From: Rosellinia necatrix
Lineage: Eukaryota; Ascomycota; Sordariomycetes; Xylariales; Xylariaceae
NCBI GenBank assembly: GCA_021209875.1
Contig: JAGYVD010000005.1
Location: 2,108,001-2,172,000, forward strand
Length of the DNA stretch: 64,000 bases
Direction of reading: 5' to 3'
The notes beneath the pieces were generated by a model. The model did not search any database, was not told the origin of the DNA, and saw only the letters and a list, made by a program, of their open reading frames with translations. Positions 35,784-48,200 of this stretch are shown here, piece by piece. How positions within the stretch are numbered: the first letter of the stretch is position 1; each line of letters begins with the position of its first letter. The translations under genes and the position numbers were made by a program.

Positions 35784-37198
35784 TCATGCCATCTCGTGAA
35801 ACTGACCGCGATGGTTCGCGTTATAATCTCTTGCACCGACTGTGTTTCCGCCGGCCTCGTGAACATTCGGCGGAACGCCGGGCGATACGGGTTGGACCGG
35901 CTGCGGGGTCCAATTGGCGGCGTTGAGCGTCGACGTAGGGCTATGGGGCGGCTGTGTGCTGTGCCTGGGGTCGGAGAACTGCGAGATGGGGCTCGTGGAG
36001 TCGTGACGGTCCGGCACAACGGTCGGGGCGATGCCGACAAAGCCGGCGGGCTTCTGTTCCTGAGGGAAATAGGTCTGTGGGGAAGTAGGGGGTTGCTGGT
36101 AGCCTTGCTGGCCATAGTTCGCGTTGTTGTAGGCTTGTGGTGGGTAGCCGGGTGCGCCGGTCGCGGGCGGAGCTGTACCACCCGCGGCCGCTGCCTGCTG
36201 CATCGACTGTTCGGGGTTGACTGGGGGGTTCTTTTTCTTGTTGTGGCGGAGGATGAAGAAGATACCGAGGCCGATGAGCGCGATGACCGCTACACCGCCA
36301 ACAACACCGCCGACGATGGCGCCAATCGGGGTCGACGACTTCTTTTCGGTGGGAGTATCACCATTGCTACTACCGCCGTTATTATTATTGCTGCTACCGC
36401 CATTGTTATCACCGCTGTTGCCGCTGCCGCCAGTAACGACACTGGTCGCCGATGAGGGCTCCGAAGTAAAGGAGAAAGAGAATGATCCATCATCGGTTGC
36501 GCTTTCAAAGCCGGTGTCGGAACCCGACGCGGTGAAGATGAACTCCTGCCAGCTTACGGCATCGGTCTGGCCATTCCATGTCGTAGAGATTTGCTGAGGC
36601 GTTGAAATCTGGTTTGGACCACACCAGTAGTCTATCACACCGCTGAAGAACGTGGCCGTGTTGCAAAAGCGAGCGGTATTCTCGGTACTGTAATAGCGTA
36701 AGCAGATAGATTCAAATCCGGCTGTTCTTTACTTACCATTTGAGAGTAAATGTGTCCTGGAGACAGGCATCGTTACAGTAGCTTGACGCATATACTTGCT
36801 GCGAGTCATAGCAGGTAGCACGGAGACCACAATCTTCGCCCTGGCAACAGCCAGCACGACCGTAGCTTTCCTGGATTACTATAGCGCAAGTGTATTGATT
36901 ATTGCACGTAAGTGGAGCGCCTAGGTAGCGAAATCAGTATGATTTAACACGGCAACGGCCAAATGACCTTACCTGGTCTTCCATCTATGTAACCACAGGT
37001 ATTATCTGGACCGATCAGAACGGTCTGATCGCCGGTGTCTCTCTTGAACAGCTCCCTTAGACTTGGCGCTTGTGTGATCGTTGGAAAATGAAAGGTAGGG
37101 TTTGGGGCGACGACAGCCGTCGCTCGTGCTGGCTTTCCATCAAACGCCAAACCCCGAACAGCGGCGACAAGTGTTGCGACAGCGAGAAGTCTCGACAT
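35784..37198 (-). CDS. secreted-entry, single-pass membrane protein with Cys-rich ectodomain (cell-surface sensor-like)
   Basis: Three exons: 37198-36973, 36920-36737 and 36687-35784, with introns of 52 and 49 nt (GTAAGG and GTAAGT donors), giving 437 residues. A signal peptide is evident (MSRLLAVATLVAAVRGLA). The ectodomain to about residue 190 has many cysteines in pairs (TCNNQYTC, CCQGEDCG, YCNDAC, YWCGPNQ), implying disulphides. A Ser/Gly/Asn-rich stalk follows, with potential O-glycosylation. One membrane helix lies at about 255-281 (GAIVGGVVGGVAVIALIGLG), then a basic stop (RHNKKK) and a Pro/Gln-rich tail of about 150 residues. This layout resembles Mid2/WSC-type wall sensors, but the Cys spacing is not a canonical WSC domain, so 'sensor' is inference. 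It is divergent from rad57, about 2.2 kb away. Confidence 0.88.
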
Positions 37199-39455
37199 GA
37201 TGGCGTCGACCTTCTTCTTGGCTCTTTCTACAGTATAGCTATGTCTATATTGTACCCAACAGAGTTAATGGATCCACTCGTGATGAGATAGAAGAACAGA
37301 GCTATTTTCAACTGAGGGCACGTCGATGTAGAAAAGGAAGGAGGGGGGATCAACACGCAGTCGGGGGGGGTATGGAGACGTGTGTGTGTTTAAAGAAACA
37401 GCTCTGACTATCATATGGCGAAAGCCATTACTCTCTCGTTAGGCAATCTACAAGAAGACAAGGCGTACTTTTTCTTGCCTTCAGTAGGCCTCTTGTGGAA
37501 TGGTACTGTCGGCGTGGATACATGGCTGGTCCAGCTTGCAGCCACAATAATGCTAGGCTATTCCGTTTACGAGGCAAGAAACGGGGAGGAGATTGCGCAT
37601 CAAGCATCATGGACCAAAGAGAACCAATGGCGACGAAGAGGTCATGGGCAGGTTGCAGGAGCTGAATAGCTTAAAGCGACGCTAAGATACTATCGAAGAC
37701 AGGGTCACCACGAGACCGTTGAGCTGCTTCAGGCCTCTGAGAATAGGATAACCTAAACGAGCCAAGCAAGGGTTCGAACTCCTACACTATGACATCGGTA
37801 GCAATGCCGAACAGTGCACAGTACCGGCAATTCACAGAACATGGCAACAGTCTAGACTTTCTACAACTACAGGTTCTAATCAGCATTGCCTGCCCGTGAA
37901 TGCGGAGTGGGATAGATGCGTGGTAAATATAATAACTCACGTGGACAGCCGCCCAACATTCCACTAAACTAAAGAGTGTCAATTGGGAGCAGAGAGGGCA
38001 GAGAGAGGCAAATGTCTCCTCTGCTCCTCTGCTGCTACCCAACATGGTGGGACAGTACGAGGGCTGAGACAGGTCACAATAGTGCTGCCAAGATGGCGCT
38101 TGAGATATGATCTGGACAACGGCAATAATAAGACGGGGCAACTTCAGCCGCCAGCTTCGGTCTTAACCACGCAAAACCCAATCGCCTGCTGCCACCCGTC
38201 CGGCACAATCTGGCTAGCATAGTACACTACAGTAGCAAGGGATGGGTCCCCTTCTCTGTGGAGGATTTTTGTGATTCGGTGAACACATTGAGAATAGCGT
38301 CCTGATGGGGAGGAGGGAGAGACGGTTTGCGAAAGTGCATAATGTCGTGCATATAAGAACGAAGAGGTGGGATAGAAGGATTGTGCAGTTTACTTGTAGA
38401 TGAAAAAAGTCCTAATGTCGGTTAGGTATGTGTGTCGCCCTTCGGTGACCGTGTACCGTATATAATAGCTATCATGTACCTAGCTTATTGTGATCACTCC
38501 CTGCCGTGCACGCTCAAAATATCATCTTCCGGTGCTTATGGTGTCTCAGCCATCACCATGTAGCTAGCTACATGTAGCTACTGGTTGGACGGACAATACG
38601 GGCAGGTATCTGTGCGGCGCGCTACGTGAGTACCTAATAGACCATCTAGTTATTAGTCGAGCTGCACTTCTATTCTTGCTGTGAGCAAACTACCTACCTA
38701 GAACCACACACCTACCTACATACCTATCCTATAGTATTACGATACCCAAGCACATACTTAGATCGGGAGCGGACTTGCCTACCTAGGCAGTTTGTGTAGA
38801 GTTAGTAAACTAGGGTGATCTAGTGTATGATCGCATGATCGCCTGCTCCAAGCTATTTTTGGGTGCTTCAAGGGCGAGATGTTGTTCTGTGTAGTATGGT
38901 TGTTTGCTGGATCAGCACTAGTGTAAGTGGAAGTGGGAGGGATGAAAAGGACCAACCTGCTGGGGTAGCAAGGGAGGGCGGACGATTCTACTCCGTACAG
39001 GTTATTGACACACACTGTTAGCCACTTCTTCTGTCCCGACTTCTTCTATCCCGCTGACTTAGTGTACCTGCTTTGGGTAGATATAAGCGATAAAAGCGAT
39101 AACTCAGGTAGTTACAACCTCTTTGCAGATGCAGCTAAGCAGGTAGTGTAGGTAAGGTACCTAGACACCTAGGGTACGTATCCCTCCATGATAGGTGGTG
39201 CACTGTCCAGATGAGTAGGGATCCTAGCCGATACCAATAGTGGCCAGGCGTCAACAAGCGGCAGGCTTTTATGTGCGACCCCGTCCGCCAATCCGGAGTC
39301 AGCGCGGCGTCGGTGACAAACTGGCTTCTAGCCAGATGAGGCTGAAAAGGAAATCAAAACTCGCAAATTAAAGTGACGACATCAACCGCGACAAAGTCCC
39401 TTCCGAGGCGGTCCCGGTTCGGCGCGTGGAACCCGCAACAGATGCAACAGCACCT
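37199..39455. other. divergent intergenic region between membrane protein gene and rad57
   Basis: It should contain both promoters. A perfect 18-bp palindrome (CATGTAGCTAGCTACATG) lies at about 38559-38576. TAGGTA/TACCTA motifs occur at 38690-38740 and 39130-39180. An 84-codon frame at 37415-37669 has no supporting features. Confidence 0.55.
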
Positions 39456-40506
39456 ATGACTGACCTGTCCCAGGTCCTGCCGGACTTTGCTGTAGCCCAG
39501 TATGCGCGTCTACTGCCTGCCATCGAGAAGAATAAGCTGACCGTCACGGATCTGCTCACTCTCGACCTTCCCGATATTGGGAAGCGCACCCAGCTCCCGC
39601 TGCTGGACCTCAAGCGCCTATGCAGTGCTATCCTGGCCGCCCTACACGCCGATCTCGGTGTGGACCGTGTGGATGGCGACGCGGACGGCCGTGACGGGGA
39701 ACGGGGACAGGAGCCGGGGCAGGCACGGGCGGCGTCCCGGCCAGAGAGGCGTTACGGCGGTAGGGAACGCCCTCTGAGGCAAACCGGCACGGAGCTCCTG
39801 GCGCGTCCGTGGCGCACAATCAGCACTCTGGACGCCTCTCTCGACGCGGCCCTCGGGGGCGGCGTCCCGACGGGCTACATCACGGAGATCACGGGCGAGA
39901 GCGGCGCCGGCAAGACGCAATTCCTGCTGACGCTGCTGCTGTCCGTACAGCTCCCGCCGCCGCACGGGCTCGGCCGGCCGGCGCTGTACATATCGACGGA
40001 GGCGGCGCTCTCCACGAAGCGGCTCTCGCAGATCCTGGCGCAGAACCCGTTCTTCCGCACCCTCGACGACGACGACGACGACGACGACAACAACACGGTC
40101 AGGCCGTCCCTGGACCGCGTCATCAGCACCGTGACGCCCGACCTCGAGTCGCAGGACCACATCCTTACCTACCAGGTCCCCGTCGAGGTGGCGCGGCGCG
40201 GTATCGGGCTGATCGTGCTGGACTCGGTGGCCGCCAACTATCGGGCCGAGTTCGACCGCAGCGGTGGCGGCACTAGCGGCGGCGGTCCTAATAACATGGC
40301 TGCACGCAGCGCCGAGCTCGCGCGTCTCGGTCACCTCCTCCGCGAACTGGCGCAGAAGCACGACCTCGCCGTCGTTGTCGCGAACCAAGTGGCGGACCGC
40401 TTCTCCGGCTCGAACCCATTCGCGTACTCCCCGGCCCTCCGGCAGCCGCGCACCCCCCGCCGTCCAGAGCAGCGGCGGCTTCCCAGGCCCGCGGCACGGG
40501 CTCTCT

Positions 40507-40540
<34 letters not shown>

Positions 40541-41158
40541 GCCCCATCATGTCACAGGAGAGCCCCCTGGCGTCGCGCAGCCGCAACGTCCTCGCCGTCC
40601 GCGCGGACGCCGCGGAGCCCCCGAGCAGCGCCGCCACCACCGTGGACGCGCCCGTGCGCTCCAGCATGCCGGAGCCGCCCCCCGGCGACCCGGACGCCCC
40701 GCCCCCCGGCCCCCGCCGTCCTGTCGCTCGACCACCAGCAGCGCTGGTTCACCGGCTGGGGCGACGACCCCTACCACCACCGCCGCCAGCACGCCGAGGC
40801 CCTGAAGACCCCCAGCCTCGGCCTTGTCTGGTCCACGCAGATCGCCGCCCGCGTCGCGCTCTTCCGCCGCCCCGCCTACGGCCGGAAGGTGGTCGTCGGG
40901 GACGATAACATCGCCACTATCGCCGCCGCCGCCGCCGCCGCCGATGATTACGACGACGTGGCCGATTGGGGTGGCGGCGGCGCTGCTGCTGGGCCGTATA
41001 TCAAGTCGTGGCGCAGATGGATGAAGGTCGTCTTCGCCCCGCATGTCCCCGGTACCGGCCCGGGCACTGAGGGCGCCGTCGAGTTCGATGTCGTCGCTGG
41101 CGGCTTGAAGGCGGTGGAGAGGGCGAGGAATAGGAAAGGAAAGGCGATAAATGATTGA
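39456..41158 (+). CDS. rad57: Rad57-type RAD51 paralogue, apparent frame changes in GC-rich linker
   Basis: The start MTDLSQVLPDFAVAQYARLL is typical of fungal Rad57. Walker A is GESGAGKT at about 147-154 and Walker B is GLIVLDS with Asp near 256. A second conserved block, NQVADRF, follows. From about 40450 the coding frame appears to shift by +1 at a C6 run (40452-40457), and again by +1 around 40702-40714. The three segments give Rad57-like protein in order, the last containing LDHQQRWFTGWGDDP and TPSLGLVWSTQIAARVALFR. No credible intron joins them. Either two single-base insertions were introduced by sequencing or assembly, or the gene is damaged. If both are errors the product would be about 566 residues. 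Rad57 with Rad55 helps load Rad51 on single-stranded DNA. The Asp8 tract and CCG runs show strong local repeat expansion. Confidence 0.85.
40065..40088 (+). repeat. (GAC)8 trinucleotide run in rad57
   Basis: It encodes eight Asp residues between the Walker A and Walker B regions of rad57, in frame. Confidence 0.95.
40506..40540 (+). repeat. (CCG)n run in rad57 linker
   Basis: About ten CCG/GCC units in the GC-rich linker. They read as poly-Ala in the frame that looks coding here and as poly-Pro or poly-Arg in the other two. Confidence 0.93.
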
Positions 41159-41673
41159 TTGGTTAATTGAAGGGGGTAATGAGAAGCACAGAGCGAGACA
41201 CTAGGCGGGCGGAGACTCGCGGTGGGAGGCTACGATGTACGTGCGGATCGCGGGTGATTCTTCAAGAGGTATAGCGAGATTGCCCACACGCAGATTTAAT
41301 ATGTGGCTCTTGTAGTAGAATGACTGCATTACGCAACATTCACACTGCTGTCCGGAGTCATATACTTTCAGGGGTTATATGCATAGGATGGAAATCTTTG
41401 GACAGTTGCATACCTAATAGTTAGTGTAAAGAGGGGATAATCGCATTGAAGCCACGTCACGCGTCGTCGGAGTGATAGTAGGTAGTTAGTAGTCAACATT
41501 GGTCAAGTGGTATTTTTTGCTTTCACGCCCTGATTGCTTGTGCACATCAGTGCCTTAAATACATCGTAAGCTCCACACCGCTTGAATACATGCAATGCTT
41601 CCGAATCCCGAGAACACCACGCAATGCCAAAGGGGGAAAAAAAAAAACGCCAATAACAGGCTGTGTCGACACA
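41159..41673. other. 3'-3' intergenic region rad57/RPC2
   Basis: Spacer between convergent genes. An A-run at 41637-41647 lies just after the RPC2 stop codon on the minus strand. No gene seen. Confidence 0.7.
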
Positions 41674-44600
41674 TCACCTTGGATGGGGGAACTCGTCATC
41701 TAACTGCAGCCGTACGCCTACGTTCATGCTGATTAGCTCTTGCACTAGTAGTTTCGCGGCATAGGGCATCGTCATCTTGGCAACCTGCTGGCTTGATTTG
41801 CAGGTATTGCAATAGCCCTTGGATCCAAAGAGGCCACACCGCTGACAGACGTCGAGGACAACGGCATCGGAGCTCGTCATCAGACGCTCGAGGAGGAGTT
41901 GTGAGGCTCCATAGGCGACGAGGCAGTCGCGCTCCATTTCTCCCAGACGCAGACCACCATCCCGCGATCTTCCTTCCGTGGGCTGGCGTGTGAGGACGGC
42001 CCGGGGCCCGCGCGAGCGCGAGTGCATTTTATCCTGGACCATGTGCTTCAGACGCTGGTAATAGATTGGCCCGTTAAAGATATAGGCCTGTAAGGGTTCG
42101 CCTGTTATCCCCGAGGTAAAATAATCCTTGCCTTCCCACGAGAAACCCGCGTCGACCAACTCCGCGCTCATCTCTTCGAGGGGATGCGAGCGGAAGGCAT
42201 CCCCGTATCCATAGTCTTTCCGCCCCTTGATGATAGACGCCTTGCCTGTCAAGCACTCTAGTAACTTTCCGACCGTCATACGGGAGGGGAAACCATGGGG
42301 GTTCATGATAATGTCGGGGACTATTCCTGCATCCGAGAATGGCAAGTCTTCTTGATCCACGATAATCCCCACCACGCCTTTCTGTCCGTGGCGTGAAGAG
42401 AATTTGTCGCCTATCTCGGGTCGTCGAGTCTGCCGAGTCTGGACCTTGATGAGTTGGGTCTCTCTATCTGTTTGGGTAATCATAACCTTGTCGATATATG
42501 CCGGATCCGCGGCCTTGTAAGTAATAGGAGTTTCCTTGAATGTGTCGACACGTCGTTCCATCCCTATCATTGAGGTCGTAGTGTCCTCTGGGCTCTCCTT
42601 CTTAATCATAACCTGACCTGATTCCACCATCCAACCAACGTCTGCCAGACCATCCTTCGACAGAGCTTTGTTCTTATCAAGCTCCGGATCTTTGTCTCCA
42701 ATACGCTCACGGGTGCCGTTGGGATGCCTTTGAAGATCAGCGGCATACTTCTTAAATACCTGGGCCCGTCCAAAGCCACGATCTAGGGATGCCTTGTTAA
42801 GAACGAGAGCATCTTCGATATCATATCCAGAGTAGGACATGACGACGACGGTGGCATTCTGCCCAGCGGGTAACTTATCGTAGTGAATGAGCTCTATCGT
42901 TTTACTGATTACCATCGGTCGTTGAGGGTATACCATTGTTAAGAGGAGTGTGTCGATGCGGTTAAATTGGTTGTATGCAATAGCGCCGATCGCCTGCTTG
43001 CCCATAGCGCATTGGTACGTATTTCGAGGCGATTGATTATGATGGGGGAAAGGTATAAGACCAGCGACAGCTCCAAGGAGCGTAAAGGGCTCGATCTCGA
43101 GGTGAGTAGTTGCTTTGGTAATATCTTTCTCACTACCAGCAATGAGAGTGTCATTTTCTTCATTTGCGTCAAGATACTCAACGACACCGTTCCGTAGAAA
43201 ATCGTCAAATGATATTTTCTCGGCTTGTAACATTCTTAGTTGGCTCTCCTTTATCCTGGGCTTTCCATTTTTAACAATGATATATGGCCGACAGATTCGG
43301 CCCTCGTCCGTAGCTATATGTACGGCCGATAGATTTTCGTTCACGTTGATACTCACAAATGGAGAGATCCAACCTTGTCGCCGCATTGTGCGGAAGTTGG
43401 CGGCAAATTGTTTCGGGTATCGAGTCAGGGCGAACGGAGTTCCGTTCATGTGCACGATGTATGTACCTTTATTGTGCATCTCTGCCCCGGAGGAGATTGT
43501 CAAGGGGGCAGCCGGAGGTTCCAGAGCAAAAGCCCATCTTTTAATAGGAGTTTCATCGGCATCGGTGGTAATATGCGTCATTAAAGCCAAGTTCTTGACG
43601 AGGCCACACGCTTCACCTTCTGGTGTATCAGATGGGCAGAGCATGCCCCATTGTGATGGTTGAAGAGCACGGGGGCCACTGACTTTACGGGTCTTCTCGA
43701 ACTGGCTACTTATCCGGGTCATCATCCCAAGCGCTGCGATATAGCTGAGTCTACTCAGGACATGAGTAACACCAGCTCGGTTCATCCTAAAACGTTGGAC
43801 GGTCCAGTTCCCTGTCTGAATAGCACGGTTCAACCCTTCTGTAATATGTTTCCCTTGGGCGCCAATTTGTAATAGAGGATCTGCCGGGATAGCACGGTGC
43901 TGTTTTTTTAGGGTGTTCTCAATGTTGAACTTGAGAGAACTCAAGAAGTTCTTGAACAGATCCTCGAAGAGCAATGATAAAAGCTGACCCGCGAGTTCGA
44001 AGCGTTTGTTTCCAACAAAATCTCTGTCGTCAACTAGCTTTGGGTTGTGGCGAACCATAAGAACCCGGCGTGTCATCATCGCGATGTAAACAGCTTTGGG
44101 GTAAAAGTCCAACCCTTCAACCGGAATATGCGCAATGATAATATTTGCGAGTGCATCGAGGCCCTCTTCAATAACGCTACGGCGCGGCTGGGGGGGGCCT
44201 CCTCTCGCTGGCCTTCCTTTCATGCCCATCTTGACCCTCGCGCCGATATACTCAAGCGCTTGTTGTTGGGTGAAGACTTCGGCTACCACTGCTTCCGAAA
44301 AGTTGATCTCGAAATCGTCCTGGTATCTAGCGTCGGAACCAGTGACTAGCTGCATTATCTCAAAGTCGGTGAGACCCCCAAGGGCTTTGAGGATGATGAC
44401 TATAGGTATCGGCTCGGCGAGGACATTGTGCTGAAGATTAATGCGCTCCTTCTTCAGGGCAACATATGTCTTAGATTTCCTTTCATGTGTGGAACTAGTG
44501 ACTGACGCCGTGATAAGATTGTTCTTCTCATCAGCCTCGATGATGACGCGGTTCTTGCTGAGTTGCTCTTGGATGAGAATGACTTTTTCCGTCCCTCGCA

Positions 44601-45260
44601 CGATGAAGTATCCGCCAGGGTCGAGGGGACACTCGTTCATAACCTCCATCTTAGCGTTGTTAGCCCCATAAAGGTGACACTTGTTGCTCCGTAGCATGAC
44701 TGGCATGCGGGCAAGCTCAACATTGCGCCGGATAATCTTTTGCCTCTCTCGGGTATATGCGACGTCAACAAGAATGCGCGCGGAGTAGGTTGCATCTCTC
44801 AAGCGGCATTGCTGGGGGGTAACCTTGGGGTTGGTGGTCGATCCATTTTGGCTGACGCTGTCCGGGCTCTCAACCCTGATATCAAGGAACTCAACCCAAA
44901 AGCTACTATCGACATCGCTTTTAACAATTCGATTGGTCCTCACAATTTCCTTGATCTCATGGTCGACGAAGTAATTGTATGAATCGATATGTCTAGAGAT
45001 TAGTTAGCGAGTCGGGGGAGAAGAGACGCACGCTGCCCGTGTGGCGGGGGAGCATACTGCTTCACAAGACCTGTGGCGACGGCATCGTTAGCCCAGGCGC
45101 ATACTTCTTCCTGCTCGCAGAACACCCACGTACCTTTCACTTTCAAGAATGCAGGAAGTAGCTGATTTTTGTCTTCGACGGCAGAGATAGGATCCGTCAG
45201 CTTTTTCCCATTATAGAAAGGCTTGGTGAGGGCCTCGAACCCATCGTCGAGAAAGGGCAT
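41674..45260 (-). CDS. RPC2: RNA polymerase III second-largest subunit (RPC2/Ret1)
   Basis: Three exons: 45260-45134, a 13-nt microexon at 45070-45058, and 44992-41674. Introns are 63 nt (GTACGT donor) and 65 nt (GTATGC donor, CTAG acceptor), giving 1152 residues, close to yeast Ret1 at 1149. The splices rebuild FLKVKGLVKQHIDSYNYFVD, typical of Pol III. Family motifs are LDPGGYFIVRGTEKVILIQE, PSDTPEGEACGLVKNLALM, SYSGYDIEDALVLNK (active-site region) and GDKFSSRHGQKGVVG. The C-terminal zinc site is CQRCGLF...GYCNTC. The LDPGGYF and TECPL-like blocks favour Pol III over Pol I and II. Pol III makes tRNA, 5S rRNA and U6 RNA in the nucleus. An upstream in-frame extension to 45290 lacks an ATG, so MPFLDDGFEAL was taken as the start; an additional 5' exon cannot be excluded. 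Confidence 0.96.
45058..45070 (-). other. 13-nt coding microexon of RPC2
   Basis: The sequence GTCTTGTGAAGCA lies between a CCACAG acceptor and a GTATGC donor. It supplies two bases of Gly, then LVK, then two bases of Gln. Without it the frame is lost. Confidence 0.85.
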
Positions 45261-48200
45261 CGCGACAACAGGCTTGCCAGATGATGGCAACGGTCGTTGG
45301 TGAAAGGGAGAAAATCTCGAGATGGCTCGTCCCGATGAGCCATGGGGTTGGCTGGCAGCTGCAGTGTCTGGGTCACCCCCCCCCCACCACCACCATTCCC
45401 GATACCTAGCGACATTATTTTCTGGTTATCCTGTTATCGATAAGAATAGAGGCTGAAAATTAAGGTTATCGCACAAGGGGTGGTTGCATCAAGGGCAATT
45501 TGCATAAGTAAGTGCTTCGTACCCTGGAATATTGATTTGCTACCAAAGCCCGGCCCCAATCGGCATGAGGTCGTCCGACCACTGACTACTTCGTCCGATC
45601 AATTGTTTGATCATACCCGATCTTAACCTCCCACGGCCTCACTTAATGATATGTCGTGTCGTGATTATGCTTTCTGTGGCGGCCCGCACTGATACTTGGC
45701 CTCAGCTACAACGCACAGATTCTATATGACTGGACTATGATTTTGCTAGATGTTCCTCGGCCACATTTTTCTCTCACTTTTCACTTTTCACTTTGCATTG
45801 CATTGGGCAGTTGTGGTACAAGCAACTGTCAAACCATCTGGGCTTATCAGATGGGAGGTACAGAATGTTGTGTTTCTCGTTTATCTCCGTGTGGCTTTTC
45901 ACATTAGACAAAAGAAGGCGTGGATACCTGACGGTGTCTCTGTAAAGAGAAGGCTTGGCATAATAGGTAGGTGCCTAGGTAGTCTTCTTTTCCGATAAGC
46001 CGATCACTACATAGGTAACCTTCAGGGCTACATATGTATAATCTGTTGTATCGGGTGGGCCAGAACAATTCCCGGGCAAGCGAGCAAACCTGCCGGGCAA
46101 TATGTACCGAAGTGCGTTCGAGCAGATGCGGACTCGGGGCAGCTTTGCTGCGTTTCTGTAAGGCGTGAAATGGCCAAGAGCGATGGTCGACATACACATA
46201 CAGGCCTTATCTTGCCGCAATCAGCACGGCCAGCCGGTGGGTGACTACGGACCTCTCGCAGTCTGCTCAACGCGAATGGATGACAGGCTGGAACTAATGT
46301 GGCCGGCCCCTCTTTACCCCTCCATCATCTTTCTTGCCCCTCCTTTTGTAGCTCGCACTGCAGCTGGCCTGCATATCTGCTGCAGCACTATAATGTTGCG
46401 CTGGCACTTGAATCCCTGTTGCGTCGAACCTGCCATGGCGCCTCAGGCGTCCCTATCCACCGCGGGCTCCGTTTGAGAATGAGAGGAGGCCAGGTAGGAG
46501 GCTGGCAAAATGCAACGCTCCGTCATAGGCGGATGAGGTGGCTGGCTGTGATTTCACACAAGGGCCAAAGCGCTCTTCCTAGGCGGAGTTGGCGTTGGAG
46601 AATCAACTAAGAGGCACAGTACCTATTAGGAGGAGAAGATAAGAACGTTCCCGACATTGAACGGGCTATCTGACGCCTCTTGCCGCTCAGCTATAGCGGT
46701 ATCTGTTTCTCTCTAAGTACCTACCTACCTAAGGTACGGGTATCTGGCTTATTCTGCGATAACGGAAAAGCTATACCTCTCGGCTTAGGCTGCGGGCGCC
46801 AGGTAGAGCGTGCCCCTAGCTTTTATCTCTCTCTCTCACGGTTCCGACAAGACGCATGAAAATGGGGATTGGCATGCCCTCGGGCTACCCGCAGAAACAT
46901 GATGTGGATTGCAGTTTAATCTATGGCACATGATAAATGGAGTCGGGCTTCAGGTGGTAGGTGAAGTTGGTTTAGTCAGCTGAGCGCGGACTCAACTCAC
47001 CTTCGTCAGGGAGAAAACGGCTTAGTATTAGTAGGGTGCTGCTGGGGCAAAAGTCGGTGAGCCGCAAATGGATCACCCAGGAGCCGTTGCAACTGGTCCG
47101 CGAGCTGGCTCTGACGACACCTCTTGTATTGGTTCTGCTGGGTTCTTCCGTACGACGAACGAAAAGAACATCGTTAGTGCACTATCACCGGTGGATGGCA
47201 AGCTTTATGGGTGACAAACCTGCTTCGCCATCCGATCCGCCTTCTTCGCCGCTATTGCCACTGGACGGATCATGCGCAGGAAAGGGTCATGTTACGCCAT
47301 TCGAACCGAAACCTGCTAATAATGAGTTGGCGCGGGGAGGGATGAGAGGGAGGGATGAAAGGGGAGGGATGAAGGATGTATCCACAGGATTCAGCTTCTG
47401 CGCTCTCTGCGCGCTGTTGGTAGGAACAGCCAATACAGCAATACCTTGTACGAGCGATTTCAATATTATAGTGCCGTCCTTCATTAACAAAGCGTCTCTT
47501 TCCAGTATAATCCATTTCTGACAAGGGTAGGGGAAGGTCCATGTCGAGTTTCTGCCTAGAGCTGTACTCGGAAGTACCTGAAGTCCAAGACTACTATTAG
47601 ATGGAGTGTAGGTAGGGATAATAAAAAAAATTAAAGCGGGAGGACCCCGAATTGGTCATTTAAGATCATGGAGAAGAGGGGTCAGTCAAGTTGCCCACGA
47701 CCATGATCACCCATGTTGATCGACTCGTCAGATGAGGTAGCTCCAGGATGATGGGCATGTTGGGCAGATCTAAGTTATGGCCAGATACCTATCTTCGGTG
47801 CGAGAATCTTTCCTACGTCAATATCGAACCGAATAAGGCGAAGGTGCAACAATTACAACAGCTACCTAGGCACACTGTGGCCTGGAACCGTTGCTGGTTT
47901 GCTTTTACTAGCCACCACCGTCTGAAAGCTGCACCGATTTACCGACGGTTGGGCATCTGATATCGTTCTCGGGTGGATGTGCCGTATGTGGGGTCAGCCC
48001 TCTTAGTGTCTGCGCTTCAAGATTGCCTGCAAGACTGCGTATGTACATATATGCGTGGTTGTAGTCTAGTAATTGCTAGCGCCTGGGGTCTGGACGCTCT
48101 CTCGAGTAGATATTAGGTCCACAACCTATCAGAGGCCACATCGACTGCGTGGGATAGGCCTTATGGAGAGCGAGCTGGGACTATGGCTCCGTTGACCACA

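Noticed and set aside
37765..37790. tRNA-like T-loop AGGGTTCGAACTCCT
   Set aside because: No matching acceptor stem or D arm is found at the right distance, and the T stem has a mismatch.
39642..40667. 341-codon minus-strand frame over rad57
   Set aside because: It is a shadow of the GC-rich rad57 exon; Walker motifs and family match are on the plus strand.
47036..47521. 161-codon open frame on the plus strand
   Set aside because: Overlapping minus-strand frames of similar size, no recognisable family, and a simple GGGAGGGATGA repeat inside it.
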